Assembly: GCF_018596335.1 (NCBI RefSeq)
Contig: NZ_JAHEPS010000001.1
Coordinates: forward strand, 744,001 to 808,000
Origin: Shewanella jiangmenensis
Lineage (GTDB): Bacteria > Pseudomonadota > Gammaproteobacteria > Enterobacterales > Shewanellaceae
Reading direction: 5' to 3'
DNA: 64,000 nucleotides
The notes under the pieces were generated by a model. The model made no database searches. It saw only the letters and a list, made by a program, of their open reading frames with translations, and had not been told where the DNA came from. Of this stretch, positions 1-8,422 are shown piece by piece. Every line of letters begins with the position of its first letter. Position 1 is the stretch's first letter. The position numbers and the translations under genes are program-made.

Positions 1-870
1 TATCACACCAAACACCAGATTAAGCAGGCTTGGGGTTAACAGCGCAAGTAGCGGCCCGACCATGGTCACAGCGCCGGCCTTAACCGCAGCCGCCTCAATG
101 GCGTGGTGCGCCGCCGCAATACCGTGGGTCAGAATGCCGCCGCCCACCATAAACATGGCCGCGGTACCGACAATAGACAGAAGCTTCATTAACTTGGGCG
201 CCGCCGCCAGCAAAAAGCTGCCAAAGGCGCGGGCCACTGACGAGGCCTTTTTCGACAGCCAAAGCCCCACGTCATCAAGCTTTACGATACCCGCCACCAA
301 GCCATACACGCCTATGGTCATCACCACGGCGATAATTGACAGTGTCACGACCTGGGTCATAAAGGGATGCTCAGCCACGACGCCGAGGGTAATGGCGATG
401 ATTTCGGCCGAGAGCACAAAATCGGTGCGAATAGCGCCCTTTACCTTTTGTTTTTCATACTCTTTCGGATCCATTCCCGCAGGCACCAGCGCCTCATGGG
501 CATCCTTGGGGGCATCGTCGCCACTGGCGTGCTTTTTTGCCTTGCTGTGCCAGAGCTTTTCAAACCCTTCGAAACACAAGAACAGGCCACCGAACATCAG
601 AAGCGGCGTGACCAGCCAGGGAGCAAAGGCACTGATAAGCAGCGCCGCCGGCACCAAAATAAGTTTATTGAGAAATGAGCCCTTGGCCACCGCCCACACG
701 ACCGGCAGCTCGCGGTCGGCATTGACGCCGGTCACCTGCTGGGCATTGAGCGCCAAATCATCCCCCAAAACCCCGGCGGTTTTCTTGGCCGCGACCTTAC
801 TCATCACGGCAACGTCATCGAGAATAGTGGCTATATCGTCAAGCAAAGTCAGCAAACTGGCGCCAGCCAT
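1..870 (-). CDS. DUF808 (YedI-like) inner-membrane protein, 3' end cut off by the window edge
   Basis: The minus-strand frame opens at ATG 870 ([13 protein letters not shown]) and stays open for 290 codons to the window edge. The N-terminus with D-D-I-A-x-I-L-D-D-V, followed by [17 protein letters not shown], is characteristic of the DUF808/YedI family of about 300 residues, so only a few C-terminal residues should be missing. Several hydrophobic stretches follow, consistent with a polytopic inner-membrane protein. The family function is not established. It is divergent from rpiA with about 210 bp between the starts. Confidence 0.85.
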   Translation of the reverse strand, partial: MAGASLLTLLDDIATILDDVAVMSKVAAKKTAGVLGDDLALNAQQVTGVNADRELPVVWAVAKGSFLNKLILVPAALLISAFAPWLVTPLLMFGGLFLCFEGFEKLWHSKAKKHASGDDAPKDAHEALVPAGMDPKEYEKQKVKGAIRTDFVLSAEIIAITLGVVAEHPFMTQVVTLSIIAVVMTIGVYGLVAGIVKLDDVGLWLSKKASSVARAFGSFLLAAAPKLMKLLSIVGTAAMFMVGGGILTHGIAAAHHAIEAAAVKAGAVTMVGPLLALLTPSLLNLVFGVI

Positions 871-1016
871 AACAACTCCTTGTGAAAATTCCAAAATTGC
901 GCAGCACTTATCCTAATCCAATGGCCGCTAAAAACGCATCCCCATTGCCGTATTTGTGCGCAGCAGCCCGCAATCTTTGCTGACCAAAAGCAGGAATTTG
1001 TTAAGCCCAAACCACT

Positions 1017-1040
1017 TTTACAACAAGTTGCAGGTATAAT
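1017..1040 (+). promoter_or_regulatory. candidate rpiA promoter -10 region
   Basis: A perfect TATAAT lies at 1035-1040, about 43 bp before the rpiA ATG. No good -35 hexamer sits at the usual 17-bp distance; TTTACA at 1017-1022 is too close (12 bp). The call rests on the -10 alone. Confidence 0.4.
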
Positions 1041-1082
1041 GAGGGCAATTTTTCGCATTAACGTCTTACACAGGACCTCACC

Positions 1083-1742
1083 ATGACTCAAGACGAAATG
1101 AAAAAGGCCGCCGCCTGGGCCGCACTCAAGTACGTAGAGAAGGACAGTATTGTCGGCGTGGGCACCGGCTCGACCGTGAACCACTTTATCGATGCCCTGG
1201 CCACCATCAAGGCCGATATCGACGGCGCCGTGTCATCTTCCGAAGCCTCCACCGCCAAAATGAAGGCGCTCGGTATTCCGGTGTACGACCTGAACAGCGT
1301 TGACCGCCTGTCGGTGTACGTGGATGGCGCCGATGAAATCAACGGCCAGATGGACATGATTAAAGGTGGCGGCGCCGCCCTGACCCGCGAAAAAATTGTG
1401 GCAGCCGTGGCCGACAAGTTTATCTGTATCGTCGACAACACCAAGGAAGTGGCTATTCTCGGCAACTTCCCGCTGCCGGTAGAAGTTATTCCGATGGCGC
1501 GCTCTTATGTGGGCCGTGAGCTTGTGAAACTCGGCGGCGACCCTGTGTACCGCGAAGGGGTTGTGACTGATAACGGCAACATCATCCTCGATGTGCACAA
1601 CATGCAGATCATGGAGCCTAAGAAGCTTGAAACCCAGATCAATGCCATCGTCGGCGTTGTCACCAACGGTCTCTTTGCCCATCGCGGCGCCGACGTGCTG
1701 CTGGTCGGCACCCCGGATGGCGTGAAAACCATCACCAAGTAA
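1083..1742 (+). CDS. rpiA: ribose-5-phosphate isomerase A
   Basis: This cytosolic enzyme interconverts ribose 5-phosphate and ribulose 5-phosphate in the non-oxidative pentose phosphate pathway. It is 219 residues, the usual RpiA length, and reads like E. coli RpiA throughout. Visible motifs are the phosphate loop G-V-G-T-G-S-T (about residues 24-30), S-S-S-E-A-S-T, the catalytic Y-V-D-G-A-D-E-I (about 78-85) and [11 protein letters not shown]. The ATG is preceded by AGGA at a suitable distance. It is monocistronic: a strong terminator follows at 1761. Tkt, its pathway partner, is in the same window at 33-35 kb. Confidence 0.97.
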   Translation: MTQDEMKKAAAWAALKYVEKDSIVGVGTGSTVNHFIDALATIKADIDGAVSSSEASTAKMKALGIPVYDLNSVDRLSVYVDGADEINGQMDMIKGGGAALTREKIVAAVADKFICIVDNTKEVAILGNFPLPVEVIPMARSYVGRELVKLGGDPVYREGVVTDNGNIILDVHNMQIMEPKKLETQINAIVGVVTNGLFAHRGADVLLVGTPDGVKTITK

Positions 1743-1760
1743 CACCGCTTTACGCACCAA

Positions 1761-1796
1761 AAAAAGCCACCCCGCATCAAATCGGGGTGGCTTTTT
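1761..1796 (+). terminator. rho-independent terminator of rpiA
   Basis: AAAAAGCCACCCCG pairs perfectly with CGGGGTGGCTTTTT across an 8-nt loop, with a U-tract, 18 bp after the rpiA stop. The A-tract on the other side allows function for recJ arriving from the opposite strand. Confidence 0.9.
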
Positions 1797-1845
1797 GTTA
1801 CATCGATTCTGGCTGGGCGGCTTTTTGTTAAGCGGCTTTTTGTTT
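1789..1845 (+). repeat. three copies of a 12-mer terminator tail
   Basis: The 12-mer GGCTTTTTGTTA occurs at 1789-1800 and 1819-1830, and once more with one change at 1834-1845. The first copy is the 3' arm and U-tract of the rpiA terminator. The extra copies lie between that terminator and the convergent end of recJ and look like local duplication debris. Confidence 0.7.
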
Positions 1846-1870
1846 AGCGACTTTACGCCCCGAAGTATGT

Positions 1871-3595
1871 TCAGCGTGGCTCGATGTGCTCCACCAGCAG
1901 CTGCAGGCTTTGATTGCCCCTAAACTCATTCACATCCAGACGATAAGCAAGCTGAACATGGCGGATGGATGCATCCGGCCATACGCTCAAATCCACGTTA
2001 AAGGCGATGGCATCCAGCATCAGGCGGCCGCACTCGGTCTCGACCATCATCTTAAGGTGTTTCTCGCCCACAAGACGTTGCTGCAGCAAACGGAAATGCC
2101 CATCAAACAGCGGCTCTTCAAAGCCCTGCCCCCAAGGGCCGCTGGCGCGAAGCAGCATGGCGGTATCGAGGGTCATAAACTCAAGCGCGAGCTCGCCATC
2201 GGAGAGGATTTCGCCTGTAAGCAGCTCGGGTGACAAGAGCTCCCGCACCGTCTGGTCAAAAATGCTGGCAAACCGGCCGAAGTCGGCCTTGCCAAGGCTT
2301 AAGCCCGCTGCCATGGCGTGACCACCAAACTTAAGGATAAGCCCGGGATGACGGCTTGAAATAAGCTCCAGCAGGTCGCGCATATGCAGCCCCTTGATGG
2401 AGCGCGCCGAGCCCTTGATTTCGGTCTCAGACGCTTCGGCAAAGGCGATAACCGGCCTGTGGTATCTGTCTTTGATGCGGGACGCCAGAATGCCAATCAC
2501 CCCCTGATGCCAGTCGTCCTGATACAGCGCTATCCCCCAGGGCAAATCCTCTTCCCGCAGGCTAAGCCGCTCCAGGCTTTTCAATGCCTCGGCCTGCATG
2601 CCGGTTTCAAGCTCTCGCCGCTCAAGGTTAAGGCCATCAAGCTCAGCCGCCATACGGCGGGCGTACATGATGTCGTCGCACATCAGGGTTTCCACCCCAA
2701 GCGACATCTCATCGAGTCGCCCGGCGGCATTGAGCCTCGGCCCCACCGCAAAGCCAAAATCGGCCGCCACCGCCCGCTCGGGGCTGCGTTTGGCGACTTC
2801 AAGCAGCGCCGTGATGCCGGGGCGACAGCGGCCCGAGCGCACCCGCTTAAGGCCGGCATCCACCAGAATGCGGTTATTGGCATCAAGGCTGACCACATCC
2901 GCCACTGTGCCAAGGGCGACAATGTCTACCAGAGTGGCAAGGTTTGGCTCAGCAATACCGAGGCGGGCAAACCAGCCGCGGCTGCGAAGCTCGGCCCGAA
3001 GCGCCAGCATCAAATAAAAGGCAACCCCAACTCCGGCAATGGATTTGCTGGCAAAACCGCAGCCATGCTGATTGGGATTGACGATGGCATCGGCCTTGGG
3101 CAGCTCTTTACCGGGCAGGTGGTGGTCAGTGATAACCACAGTCATGCCGGCAAGCTTAGCTGCGGCCACGCCGTCTATGCTGCTGATGCCGTTATCGACC
3201 GTGATAAGCACCTCGGCGCCCTTTTGCGCCGCAAGCGCAACCAGCGGCACACTGAGGCCGTAGCCATAATCGAAGCGATTGGGAATGAGGAAATCGGCGC
3301 CTGTTACGCCCATCATGGCAAGCGCGAGCAAACACACAGACGTCGAAGTCGCGCCATCGGCATCAAAGTCCCCCACCACCAGCATACGTTTGCCCGCCTC
3401 GGCGGCATCGGCAAGAATGCGCGCCGCCTGCGGCAAACCAAGCATGGTGTCGGGGCGCAGCAACTTGGCAAGCTCTGGCTCGCACTCGTTGGCGGCCACG
3501 CCACGGCGTGCCAGCAATTGCCTTATCAGCGGATGCAGGTGTGATGGCAGGTGCGAGTCATCCACGGTCGGCCGTCGGCTGAGTTTGTACTTCAC
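1871..3595 (-). CDS. recJ: single-stranded-DNA-specific 5'-3' exonuclease RecJ
   Basis: RecJ degrades single-stranded DNA 5' to 3' in RecF-pathway recombination, base-excision and mismatch repair. The product has the DHH superfamily metal motifs D-F-D-A-D-G (about residues 76-81), T-V-D-N-G-I-S-S, T-D-H-H (about 156-159) and the DHHA1 motif F-G-G-H-A-M-A-A-G. I place the start at GTG 3595: AGGA lies 7 nt upstream, while an in-frame TTG at 3601 is only one base from that AGGA. This gives 574 residues, normal for RecJ. It is the last gene of xerD-dsbC-recJ, the same order as in E. coli, but a terminator-like hairpin separates it from dsbC. Confidence 0.96.
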   Translation of the reverse strand: MKYKLSRRPTVDDSHLPSHLHPLIRQLLARRGVAANECEPELAKLLRPDTMLGLPQAARILADAAEAGKRMLVVGDFDADGATSTSVCLLALAMMGVTGADFLIPNRFDYGYGLSVPLVALAAQKGAEVLITVDNGISSIDGVAAAKLAGMTVVITDHHLPGKELPKADAIVNPNQHGCGFASKSIAGVGVAFYLMLALRAELRSRGWFARLGIAEPNLATLVDIVALGTVADVVSLDANNRILVDAGLKRVRSGRCRPGITALLEVAKRSPERAVAADFGFAVGPRLNAAGRLDEMSLGVETLMCDDIMYARRMAAELDGLNLERRELETGMQAEALKSLERLSLREEDLPWGIALYQDDWHQGVIGILASRIKDRYHRPVIAFAEASETEIKGSARSIKGLHMRDLLELISSRHPGLILKFGGHAMAAGLSLGKADFGRFASIFDQTVRELLSPELLTGEILSDGELALEFMTLDTAMLLRASGPWGQGFEEPLFDGHFRLLQQRLVGEKHLKMMVETECGRLMLDAIAFNVDLSVWPDASIRHVQLAYRLDVNEFRGNQSLQLLVEHIEPR

Positions 3596-3630
3596 GGGCA
3601 AATCCTTTGGAAAATCTATGTGTTGCAGAT

Positions 3631-3660
3631 AAAAAGCAAAAAGGTGAGCCGTGGCTCACC
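3631..3660 (-). terminator. terminator or attenuator between dsbC and recJ
   Basis: GGTGAGCC-GT-GGCTCACC (3643-3660) is a perfect 8-bp stem. On the minus strand it is followed by TTTTTGCTTTTT, so it should stop or reduce dsbC transcription before recJ. Confidence 0.75.
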
Positions 3661-3701
3661 CTTCACGACCCAGCTAAAAAGCTGCCGGGTTATTGAGACT
3701 A

Positions 3702-4427
3702 TCAGTGTTTGCCGCGACGCTCCAGCACCTCAAACAGCTCGTTGGCTGGCTGGTAGCCCGGAATGAGCGAGCCGTCTTCCAGAATAATGGCCGGCGTGCC
3801 GTTAATCCCGAAGGAGCCACCGAGGTTGTACTGACCGGCGATATCGGCGTCACACTTTGCAGCGGTAATAGCTTTGCCGGCTTTGGCATCGTCCATCGCC
3901 TTGCGTGGGTCTTTGGCACACCACACGGCTTCCATTTCATCGGCGTTGGGTGAAGGCACGCCCTGACGCGGGAAGGCAAGGTAGCGCACTGTGATGCCGA
4001 GTTTGTTGTAATCGGCCATCTCACGGTGCAGCTTGCGGCAGTAACCGCAGGTGATGTCGGTAAATACAGTCACCACGTGCTTTTCATCTTTTGCCTTGTA
4101 CACCAGCATCTTGTCTTCAAAGCCTTTGAGCATTTCCAAGCGCGGACCGGCCAGCGCCAGCTCGGTGAGGTTGTTCATGGCATCGTTCAGATCGTAGATA
4201 TTGCCGTGCACCAGTTTGCTGCCGTCCGGCGTTACATAGAGTACGCCACGGTTGGTGATCACCTGAAACAGCCCGTCGATGGGCGCAGCCGTGATGCTGC
4301 TCACTTCAAGCCCGAGAGTATCCTGGATTTTTTGCTTAAGCATATCGTTTGGCGTCGGGGAAGAAGCAAAAACCACGGGCGAGAGCATCAACGTAGCCCA
4401 CAGCGTAAGAGAACGGGACAATTTCAT
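3702..4427 (-). CDS. dsbC: periplasmic thiol:disulfide isomerase DsbC
   Basis: DsbC repairs wrongly paired disulfides in the periplasm and is normally kept reduced by DsbD. The 241-residue product starts with a Sec signal peptide (K-L-S-R-S then a hydrophobic core, cleavage near V-F-A-S-S). It has the N-terminal dimerisation region and a thioredoxin fold with catalytic C-G-Y-C at 127-130. The cis-proline loop reads N-G-T-P-A. Two further cysteines near 170 and 192 match the structural disulfide of DsbC. AAGGA precedes the ATG. It lies 170 bp after xerD, the conserved enterobacterial order. Confidence 0.96.
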   Translation of the reverse strand: MKLSRSLTLWATLMLSPVVFASSPTPNDMLKQKIQDTLGLEVSSITAAPIDGLFQVITNRGVLYVTPDGSKLVHGNIYDLNDAMNNLTELALAGPRLEMLKGFEDKMLVYKAKDEKHVVTVFTDITCGYCRKLHREMADYNKLGITVRYLAFPRQGVPSPNADEMEAVWCAKDPRKAMDDAKAGKAITAAKCDADIAGQYNLGGSFGINGTPAIILEDGSLIPGYQPANELFEVLERRGKH

Positions 4428-4597
4428 TGTAATTCCTTGATAGACACGGCGGGTGATGGCTTATGTAGAGTAAGACCCGCGAATGAGCGGAAAAGTTACC
4501 GACTTACACGGATAAAAGCAAATCAGCGGCCGCCGATTTTGTATCAGTTAATGTTTTCAAGGCCATGCAGCGGCCAAAGCGTGACAGAGATTCAACC

Positions 4598-5620
4598 TCA
4601 GCCACGGGGATGGTGCTTGGTGTGAAGCTCGGCGAGCCGGGTTCGGGCCACATGGGTATAAATCTGGGTGGTCGATAACGAGCTGTGACCGAGCAGCAAC
4701 TGCACCACCCGAAGATCGGCGCCATGATTGAGCAGATGGGTGGCAAAGGCGTGCCTCAAGGTATGGGGCGACAATTCAGTGCCAATATTGGCCCGCAGCG
4801 CATACAGCTTTATCCGGTGCCAAAAGGTCTGGCGGGTCATTTGCTGGCCACGGCTTGACGGAAACACCACATCGGTCGCGCCCTGGGTTAACAGCGCCTG
4901 CCGGGCGTTTTTGAAATAGCTCTCCAGGGCGTCCTGGGCCACCTCACCCATGGGCACCAGCCGCTCCTTGCCGCCTTTACCGACAATCCGCACCAGCCCC
5001 TGGCGCAAACTCAGCTCAGACATCGACAGCGCCACCAGCTCCGACACCCGAAGCCCTGTGGCATACAAAAGCTCCAGCATCGCCTTATCACGGCACTCAA
5101 TCGGGTCATCGCAATTTGGCTCAGCAAGCAGCCGCTCGACTTCCGCCTCCGACAAACTGCCCGGCAGCTGGCGCGGCAACTTGGGGGATTCAAGCGTTGC
5201 GGTGGGATCGTCAGCCTTCACGCCGCAGGTCAATAGATGCCGGTAAAAGCGCCTGAGGCTTGAGAGCATCCGCGCGCTCGAGGTTTTGGCCATGCCCAGC
5301 TTAACCCTGTGCTCGAGATAATCCCGAAGCAGCAAGGTGTCCACTTCAATGAGCGTCGCGCCACGGGCATTAATAAACGCATCAAGCTGGTACAGATCCG
5401 TGCGATACGCGCCGAGGGTATTGTCGGCTAGGCCGTGCACCGACCAGAGCTCATCGATAAAGGCATCAATCAGCTGTGCACCGGCCGCACTTGGCCCACT
5501 GTCCGCACCTGGCGAAGCGGCGGCGGTTGAAGCAGCGTTAGCGTCTGAAGCGTTAGCGGCAGAAACCGGCGACTTATCTGGCTTGGGGGATGAGGCTTTG
5601 GCGCGCAACGCGGACTCCAT
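4598..5620 (-). CDS. xerD: site-specific tyrosine recombinase XerD with an Ala/Ser-rich N-terminal extension
   Basis: XerD acts with XerC at dif to resolve chromosome dimers. The catalytic set is complete: Arg in A-T-G-L-R-V-S-E-L, Lys in G-K-G-G-K-E-R-L-V-P, His and Arg in H-T-L-R-H-A-F-A-T-H, the second His in L-L-G-H-S, and Tyr in T-T-Q-I-Y-T-H. From about residue 49 the protein aligns with E. coli XerD. The product is 340 residues against about 300 for the family; the excess is a low-complexity N-terminal extension of about 45 residues. I saw no in-frame ATG, GTG or TTG just before the conserved core, and no clear Shine-Dalgarno at ATG 5620. It heads the xerD-dsbC-recJ group, which argues for the housekeeping recombinase. 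Confidence 0.93.
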   Translation of the reverse strand: MESALRAKASSPKPDKSPVSAANASDANAASTAAASPGADSGPSAAGAQLIDAFIDELWSVHGLADNTLGAYRTDLYQLDAFINARGATLIEVDTLLLRDYLEHRVKLGMAKTSSARMLSSLRRFYRHLLTCGVKADDPTATLESPKLPRQLPGSLSEAEVERLLAEPNCDDPIECRDKAMLELLYATGLRVSELVALSMSELSLRQGLVRIVGKGGKERLVPMGEVAQDALESYFKNARQALLTQGATDVVFPSSRGQQMTRQTFWHRIKLYALRANIGTELSPHTLRHAFATHLLNHGADLRVVQLLLGHSSLSTTQIYTHVARTRLAELHTKHHPRG

Positions 5621-5723
5621 CAGAAAAAACAGGCTAAAGAGTAAAAGGCCAGTTGGCGTGTCGCGGCTCAGTCAAAGGCAAAAAGCCAAGCAAACGAGCA
5701 CGAAAGACCACGCCAACAGGCAC

Positions 5724-5748
5724 AAAAAAACCGGGCAAGCCCGGTTTT
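5724..5748 (-). terminator. terminator downstream of brnQ
   Basis: ACCGGGC-AA-GCCCGGT is a perfect stem. On the minus strand it is followed by seven T residues, 17 bp past the brnQ stop. Confidence 0.85.
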
Positions 5749-5764
5749 CAGTCAGATGCCAGCG

Positions 5765-7102
5765 TTACGCTGCCTCGACCTTACGGCTGCCGATAAACAG
5801 GCAGACTACCATGGTCGCGAGCGTTGGCAACAGCCAGGCCATGCCTTCGTTATAAAGCGGCATAAAGGCAAAGGCGCTCATATCCACACCGGCGGCCTTC
5901 AGGCCATCGATGGCACCAAACAGCAGCGCCACCGCCAGCACAGCGCGGTGCGAAAGCTCTGGATTCGGGAAACGCTCGGTCAGGAACGTCGCTGCCACCA
6001 GCGCAATCACCACAGGGTAAACACTCAACAGCACCGGAATGCTGATGGCAATCAGCTGGGTCAGGCCCACGTTGGCTACCACGGCACAAATCACCGAAAA
6101 CAGCACCACAAACTGGCGATACTTGATGGATGGAAACAGCTCGTTGAAATAATCCGAGCAGGCGCTGACCAGCCCCACAGCAGTGGTGAGACAGGCAAGC
6201 GATACCACAGCTGCCAGCATCACAGCGCCCATGGTACCGAACTCACGGTCAACGTAACGGGTCAGGATCTGGCCGCCGTTTTCAGCGCCGGTGGCAATAT
6301 CACCGGCAGTCGCACCAAGGAAGAAAAGCGATACGTACACAAAGGCAAGACCGCTTGCGGCAATCAGCGCCGCACGCACCAGCGCCTTGGTTTGGGCAGC
6401 TGGCTCATTCACACCTTTTTTACGCAGCAGGTCGATAATCAGCATACCAAACATCAAAGACGCGAGCGTGTCCATGGTGTTGTAGCCTTCAATCACACCT
6501 TTAATCAGCGGGCTTGCGGCATAATCTCCCTGAGGGATACCGGTTTCACCGCCGGGCAAAAACACCACCGACAGCGCAAGTACCATCAGCAGTATCATCA
6601 GCACAGGTGTCAGCACCTTACCGACGCTGTCCATCAGCTTGCCGGGAAACAGCGCCAGCAGCATGGTCAGGGCAAAAAAGCCCAAAGTACACAAAAGCTG
6701 TGACACATTCAGGCTGATGCTGCCAAGCATCCACACGGCGCTGGTATCTCCCAAAAACGGCTTGGCACCAATTTCATAGGCCACAAGGCCGGTGCGCGGG
6801 GCAGCGAAAGCCGGACCGATAATGATATAAATCGACACCGCCAGCGCAGTCGCGGCGAATGCCGGTAAGTAAGCCATTACCTTGCCCTGGGTCTTGGCCA
6901 CTGCAATCAGGCCAACCAGCGGCATACCCACGGCGGTCACCAAAAAGCCAAGCATTGCCAACGGCATATTTTCACCGGCGAGCATGCCGGCAAACGGCGG
7001 AAAAATCAGGTTGCCCGCGCCCAGAAAGAAGGCGAAGGTCATAAAGCCCAGACTCAAGGTGTCTGAGAAACTCATCTGCTTGTTTTGCACAAGAAGCCCC
7101 AT
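5765..7102 (-). CDS. brnQ: branched-chain amino acid:cation symporter BrnQ (LIVCS family)
   Basis: This inner-membrane carrier takes up leucine, isoleucine and valine with a coupling cation. The 445 residues form about twelve hydrophobic segments. The N-terminus L-G-F-M-T-F-A-F-F-L-G-A-G-N-L-I-F-P-P matches the diagnostic start of BrnQ proteins. The ATG at 7102 has a weak ribosome-binding site; ATG 7075 (M-S-F-S-D-T-L-S) is an alternative start. The gene is transcribed alone, with its own terminator at 5724 and a 559-bp upstream gap. Confidence 0.93.
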   Translation of the reverse strand: MGLLVQNKQMSFSDTLSLGFMTFAFFLGAGNLIFPPFAGMLAGENMPLAMLGFLVTAVGMPLVGLIAVAKTQGKVMAYLPAFAATALAVSIYIIIGPAFAAPRTGLVAYEIGAKPFLGDTSAVWMLGSISLNVSQLLCTLGFFALTMLLALFPGKLMDSVGKVLTPVLMILLMVLALSVVFLPGGETGIPQGDYAASPLIKGVIEGYNTMDTLASLMFGMLIIDLLRKKGVNEPAAQTKALVRAALIAASGLAFVYVSLFFLGATAGDIATGAENGGQILTRYVDREFGTMGAVMLAAVVSLACLTTAVGLVSACSDYFNELFPSIKYRQFVVLFSVICAVVANVGLTQLIAISIPVLLSVYPVVIALVAATFLTERFPNPELSHRAVLAVALLFGAIDGLKAAGVDMSAFAFMPLYNEGMAWLLPTLATMVVCLFIGSRKVEAA

Positions 7103-7661
7103 CTTATTAATCTTTTGTGAACAAACTTAAGTGATTATCCTGCGCTTGGCTACCACGAAGCACCGTCATCGGCAGCGCTGTAAAGCCATTATTACAAGAT
7201 ACGCAGCAATTATTTGGCCGAAAGCGCCCAAAAAACCCACAACTCCTAGGCGACGTTTGGCAAAGCTGGCCGTCTTGGGGGCCGACGTCATTAAAACAGC
7301 CCCCGGGGAGGGGAATGACTAATACCAGAGCCGGTAAATAAGCGCAACCAAAGCAGGCCTTCGGCGCCGAAAAAGCGCCTTAATGCAACAGCGAGGCTAA
7401 TGCCATGTTGCGCGGCGTCACATTCCGCCAAGGCTCACAGCCCAGATAAGGTTACAAAGCATCAACAGCAGCAAGGCTTCGATGAAAGCTTTAACCAAGC
7501 TGATAAGACCAGTCAGAGGTGAATCTCAGGCCAAATGCCAGCCAAATGCCAGCCGAATGCCAACATCGGGGCACGGGCAAATGAGTTCAGCGCGATGGCG
7601 GCTGCCAGCCAAGCCTGTGTTAACATATGCCCCTCAGACGACGTATTCTGCGGACAGGTGA
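7103..7661. other. 559-bp intergenic region between divergent brnQ and trmN6
   Basis: This gap must hold the brnQ and trmN6 promoters. No convincing gene was found: the short open frames lack ribosome-binding sites and recognisable sequence. The only clear structure is the triplicated 11-mer at 7530-7562, about 100 bp before trmN6. Confidence 0.6.
7530..7562 (+). repeat. three tandem copies of an 11-bp repeat
   Basis: GCCAAATGCCA occurs at 7530-7540 and 7541-7551, and as GCCGAATGCCA at 7552-7562. The 11-bp period is close to one helical turn, so each copy would present on the same DNA face. It could be a regulator array or a replication-slippage product. Confidence 0.8.
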
Positions 7662-8366
7662 ATGGGTTTTACGTTCAAAGCATTTCATATCAGCGATGAA
7701 GGGCTCGGTATGCCGGTCAGTACCGACGGAGTGCTGCTTGGTGCCTGGGCCCCGCTCGATGGCGCGCAAAAGGTGCTCGATCTCGGTGCCGGCAGCGGTT
7801 TGCTGTCGCTGATGGCGGCGCAGCGCTCAAACGCCCAAATCTGCGCCATCGAAATCGACAGCGCCGCCGCCAGAGTGTGCCGCGATAACTTTGCCGCAAG
7901 TCCCTGGGCTGACAGACTTAAGGTTATCGAAGCCGATGCCACCCGTGCCAATGCGCTTGCAGGCGAAGTATTTACTCACATTCTCTGTAACCCGCCCTAC
8001 TTTGAAACCGGCCCTTTATCGGCAAAGCCCGGCCGCGCGCAGGCCCGCCACACCGGAAGCCTTGGCTTTGATGCCCTGTGCACTCTGCTTGCGCGCCATT
8101 TAAGCCCCGGTGGCAGCGCCAGCCTGATTTTGCCCATCGAAAGTGAGCCATCCTTTATGCGAGCACTCACTGACTGCCCGCTTGGCGTGACTCAAAGGGT
8201 TGAGGTCAGCACGGTTGAAGGCAAGGCACCAAGGCGGCTTTTGTACGCCCTTGGCCACCATAAAGAAGGGACTCCGCACTGTGATACCCTCGCCATCCGT
8301 GATACAAACGGCGAGTACACAGCGAGGATGCGAACGCTGACCCAAGACTTTTACCTGAAACTGTAA
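7662..8366 (+). CDS. trmN6: tRNA1(Val) adenine-37 N6-methyltransferase
   Basis: TrmN6 (YfiC) methylates N6 of A37 in the valine tRNA with anticodon cmo5UAC, using S-adenosylmethionine. The 234-residue product has the class I SAM-binding motif V-L-D-L-G-A-G-S-G-L-L (about 38-48), an acidic C-A-I-E-I-D at strand 2, and the adenine N6-methyltransferase signature N-P-P-Y at 110-113. The opening F-K-x-F-x-I-x-D-E-G-L-G-M-P-V-S-T-D-G is typical of YfiC. The ATG follows an AGGTGA-type site. It is cotranscribed with nothing obvious; srmB downstream has its own promoter. MetK in this window makes its cofactor. Confidence 0.93.
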   Translation: MGFTFKAFHISDEGLGMPVSTDGVLLGAWAPLDGAQKVLDLGAGSGLLSLMAAQRSNAQICAIEIDSAAARVCRDNFAASPWADRLKVIEADATRANALAGEVFTHILCNPPYFETGPLSAKPGRAQARHTGSLGFDALCTLLARHLSPGGSASLILPIESEPSFMRALTDCPLGVTQRVEVSTVEGKAPRRLLYALGHHKEGTPHCDTLAIRDTNGEYTARMRTLTQDFYLKL

Positions 8367-8399
8367 GACAAGGTTTGGATAAGCGCGTATAATACGCGC
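8364..8399 (+). promoter_or_regulatory. srmB promoter with the -10 embedded in a perfect palindrome
   Basis: TATAAT lies at 8388-8393, with a -35-like TAAGAC at 8364-8369 (18-bp spacing). The -10 is the core of GCGCGTAT-A-ATACGCGC (8383-8399), a perfect 8-bp dyad around one base. The start codon of srmB follows 30 bp after the -10. Confidence 0.65.
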
Positions 8400-8422
8400 C
8401 CCTTTGTGTAGGAAAGCCGCCC

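Noticed and set aside
2384..3544. 386-codon plus-strand open frame opposite recJ
   Set aside because: It is antisense to a clear RecJ with full motifs; the long frame is a by-product of GC-rich codon usage.
4598..5620. Mobile-element integrase
   Set aside because: Sequence and xerD-dsbC-recJ order identify housekeeping XerD; no attachment repeats, tRNA or phage genes nearby.
5756..6703. 315-codon plus-strand open frame opposite brnQ
   Set aside because: Antisense to brnQ; composition rich in H, Q and R with no recognisable domain.
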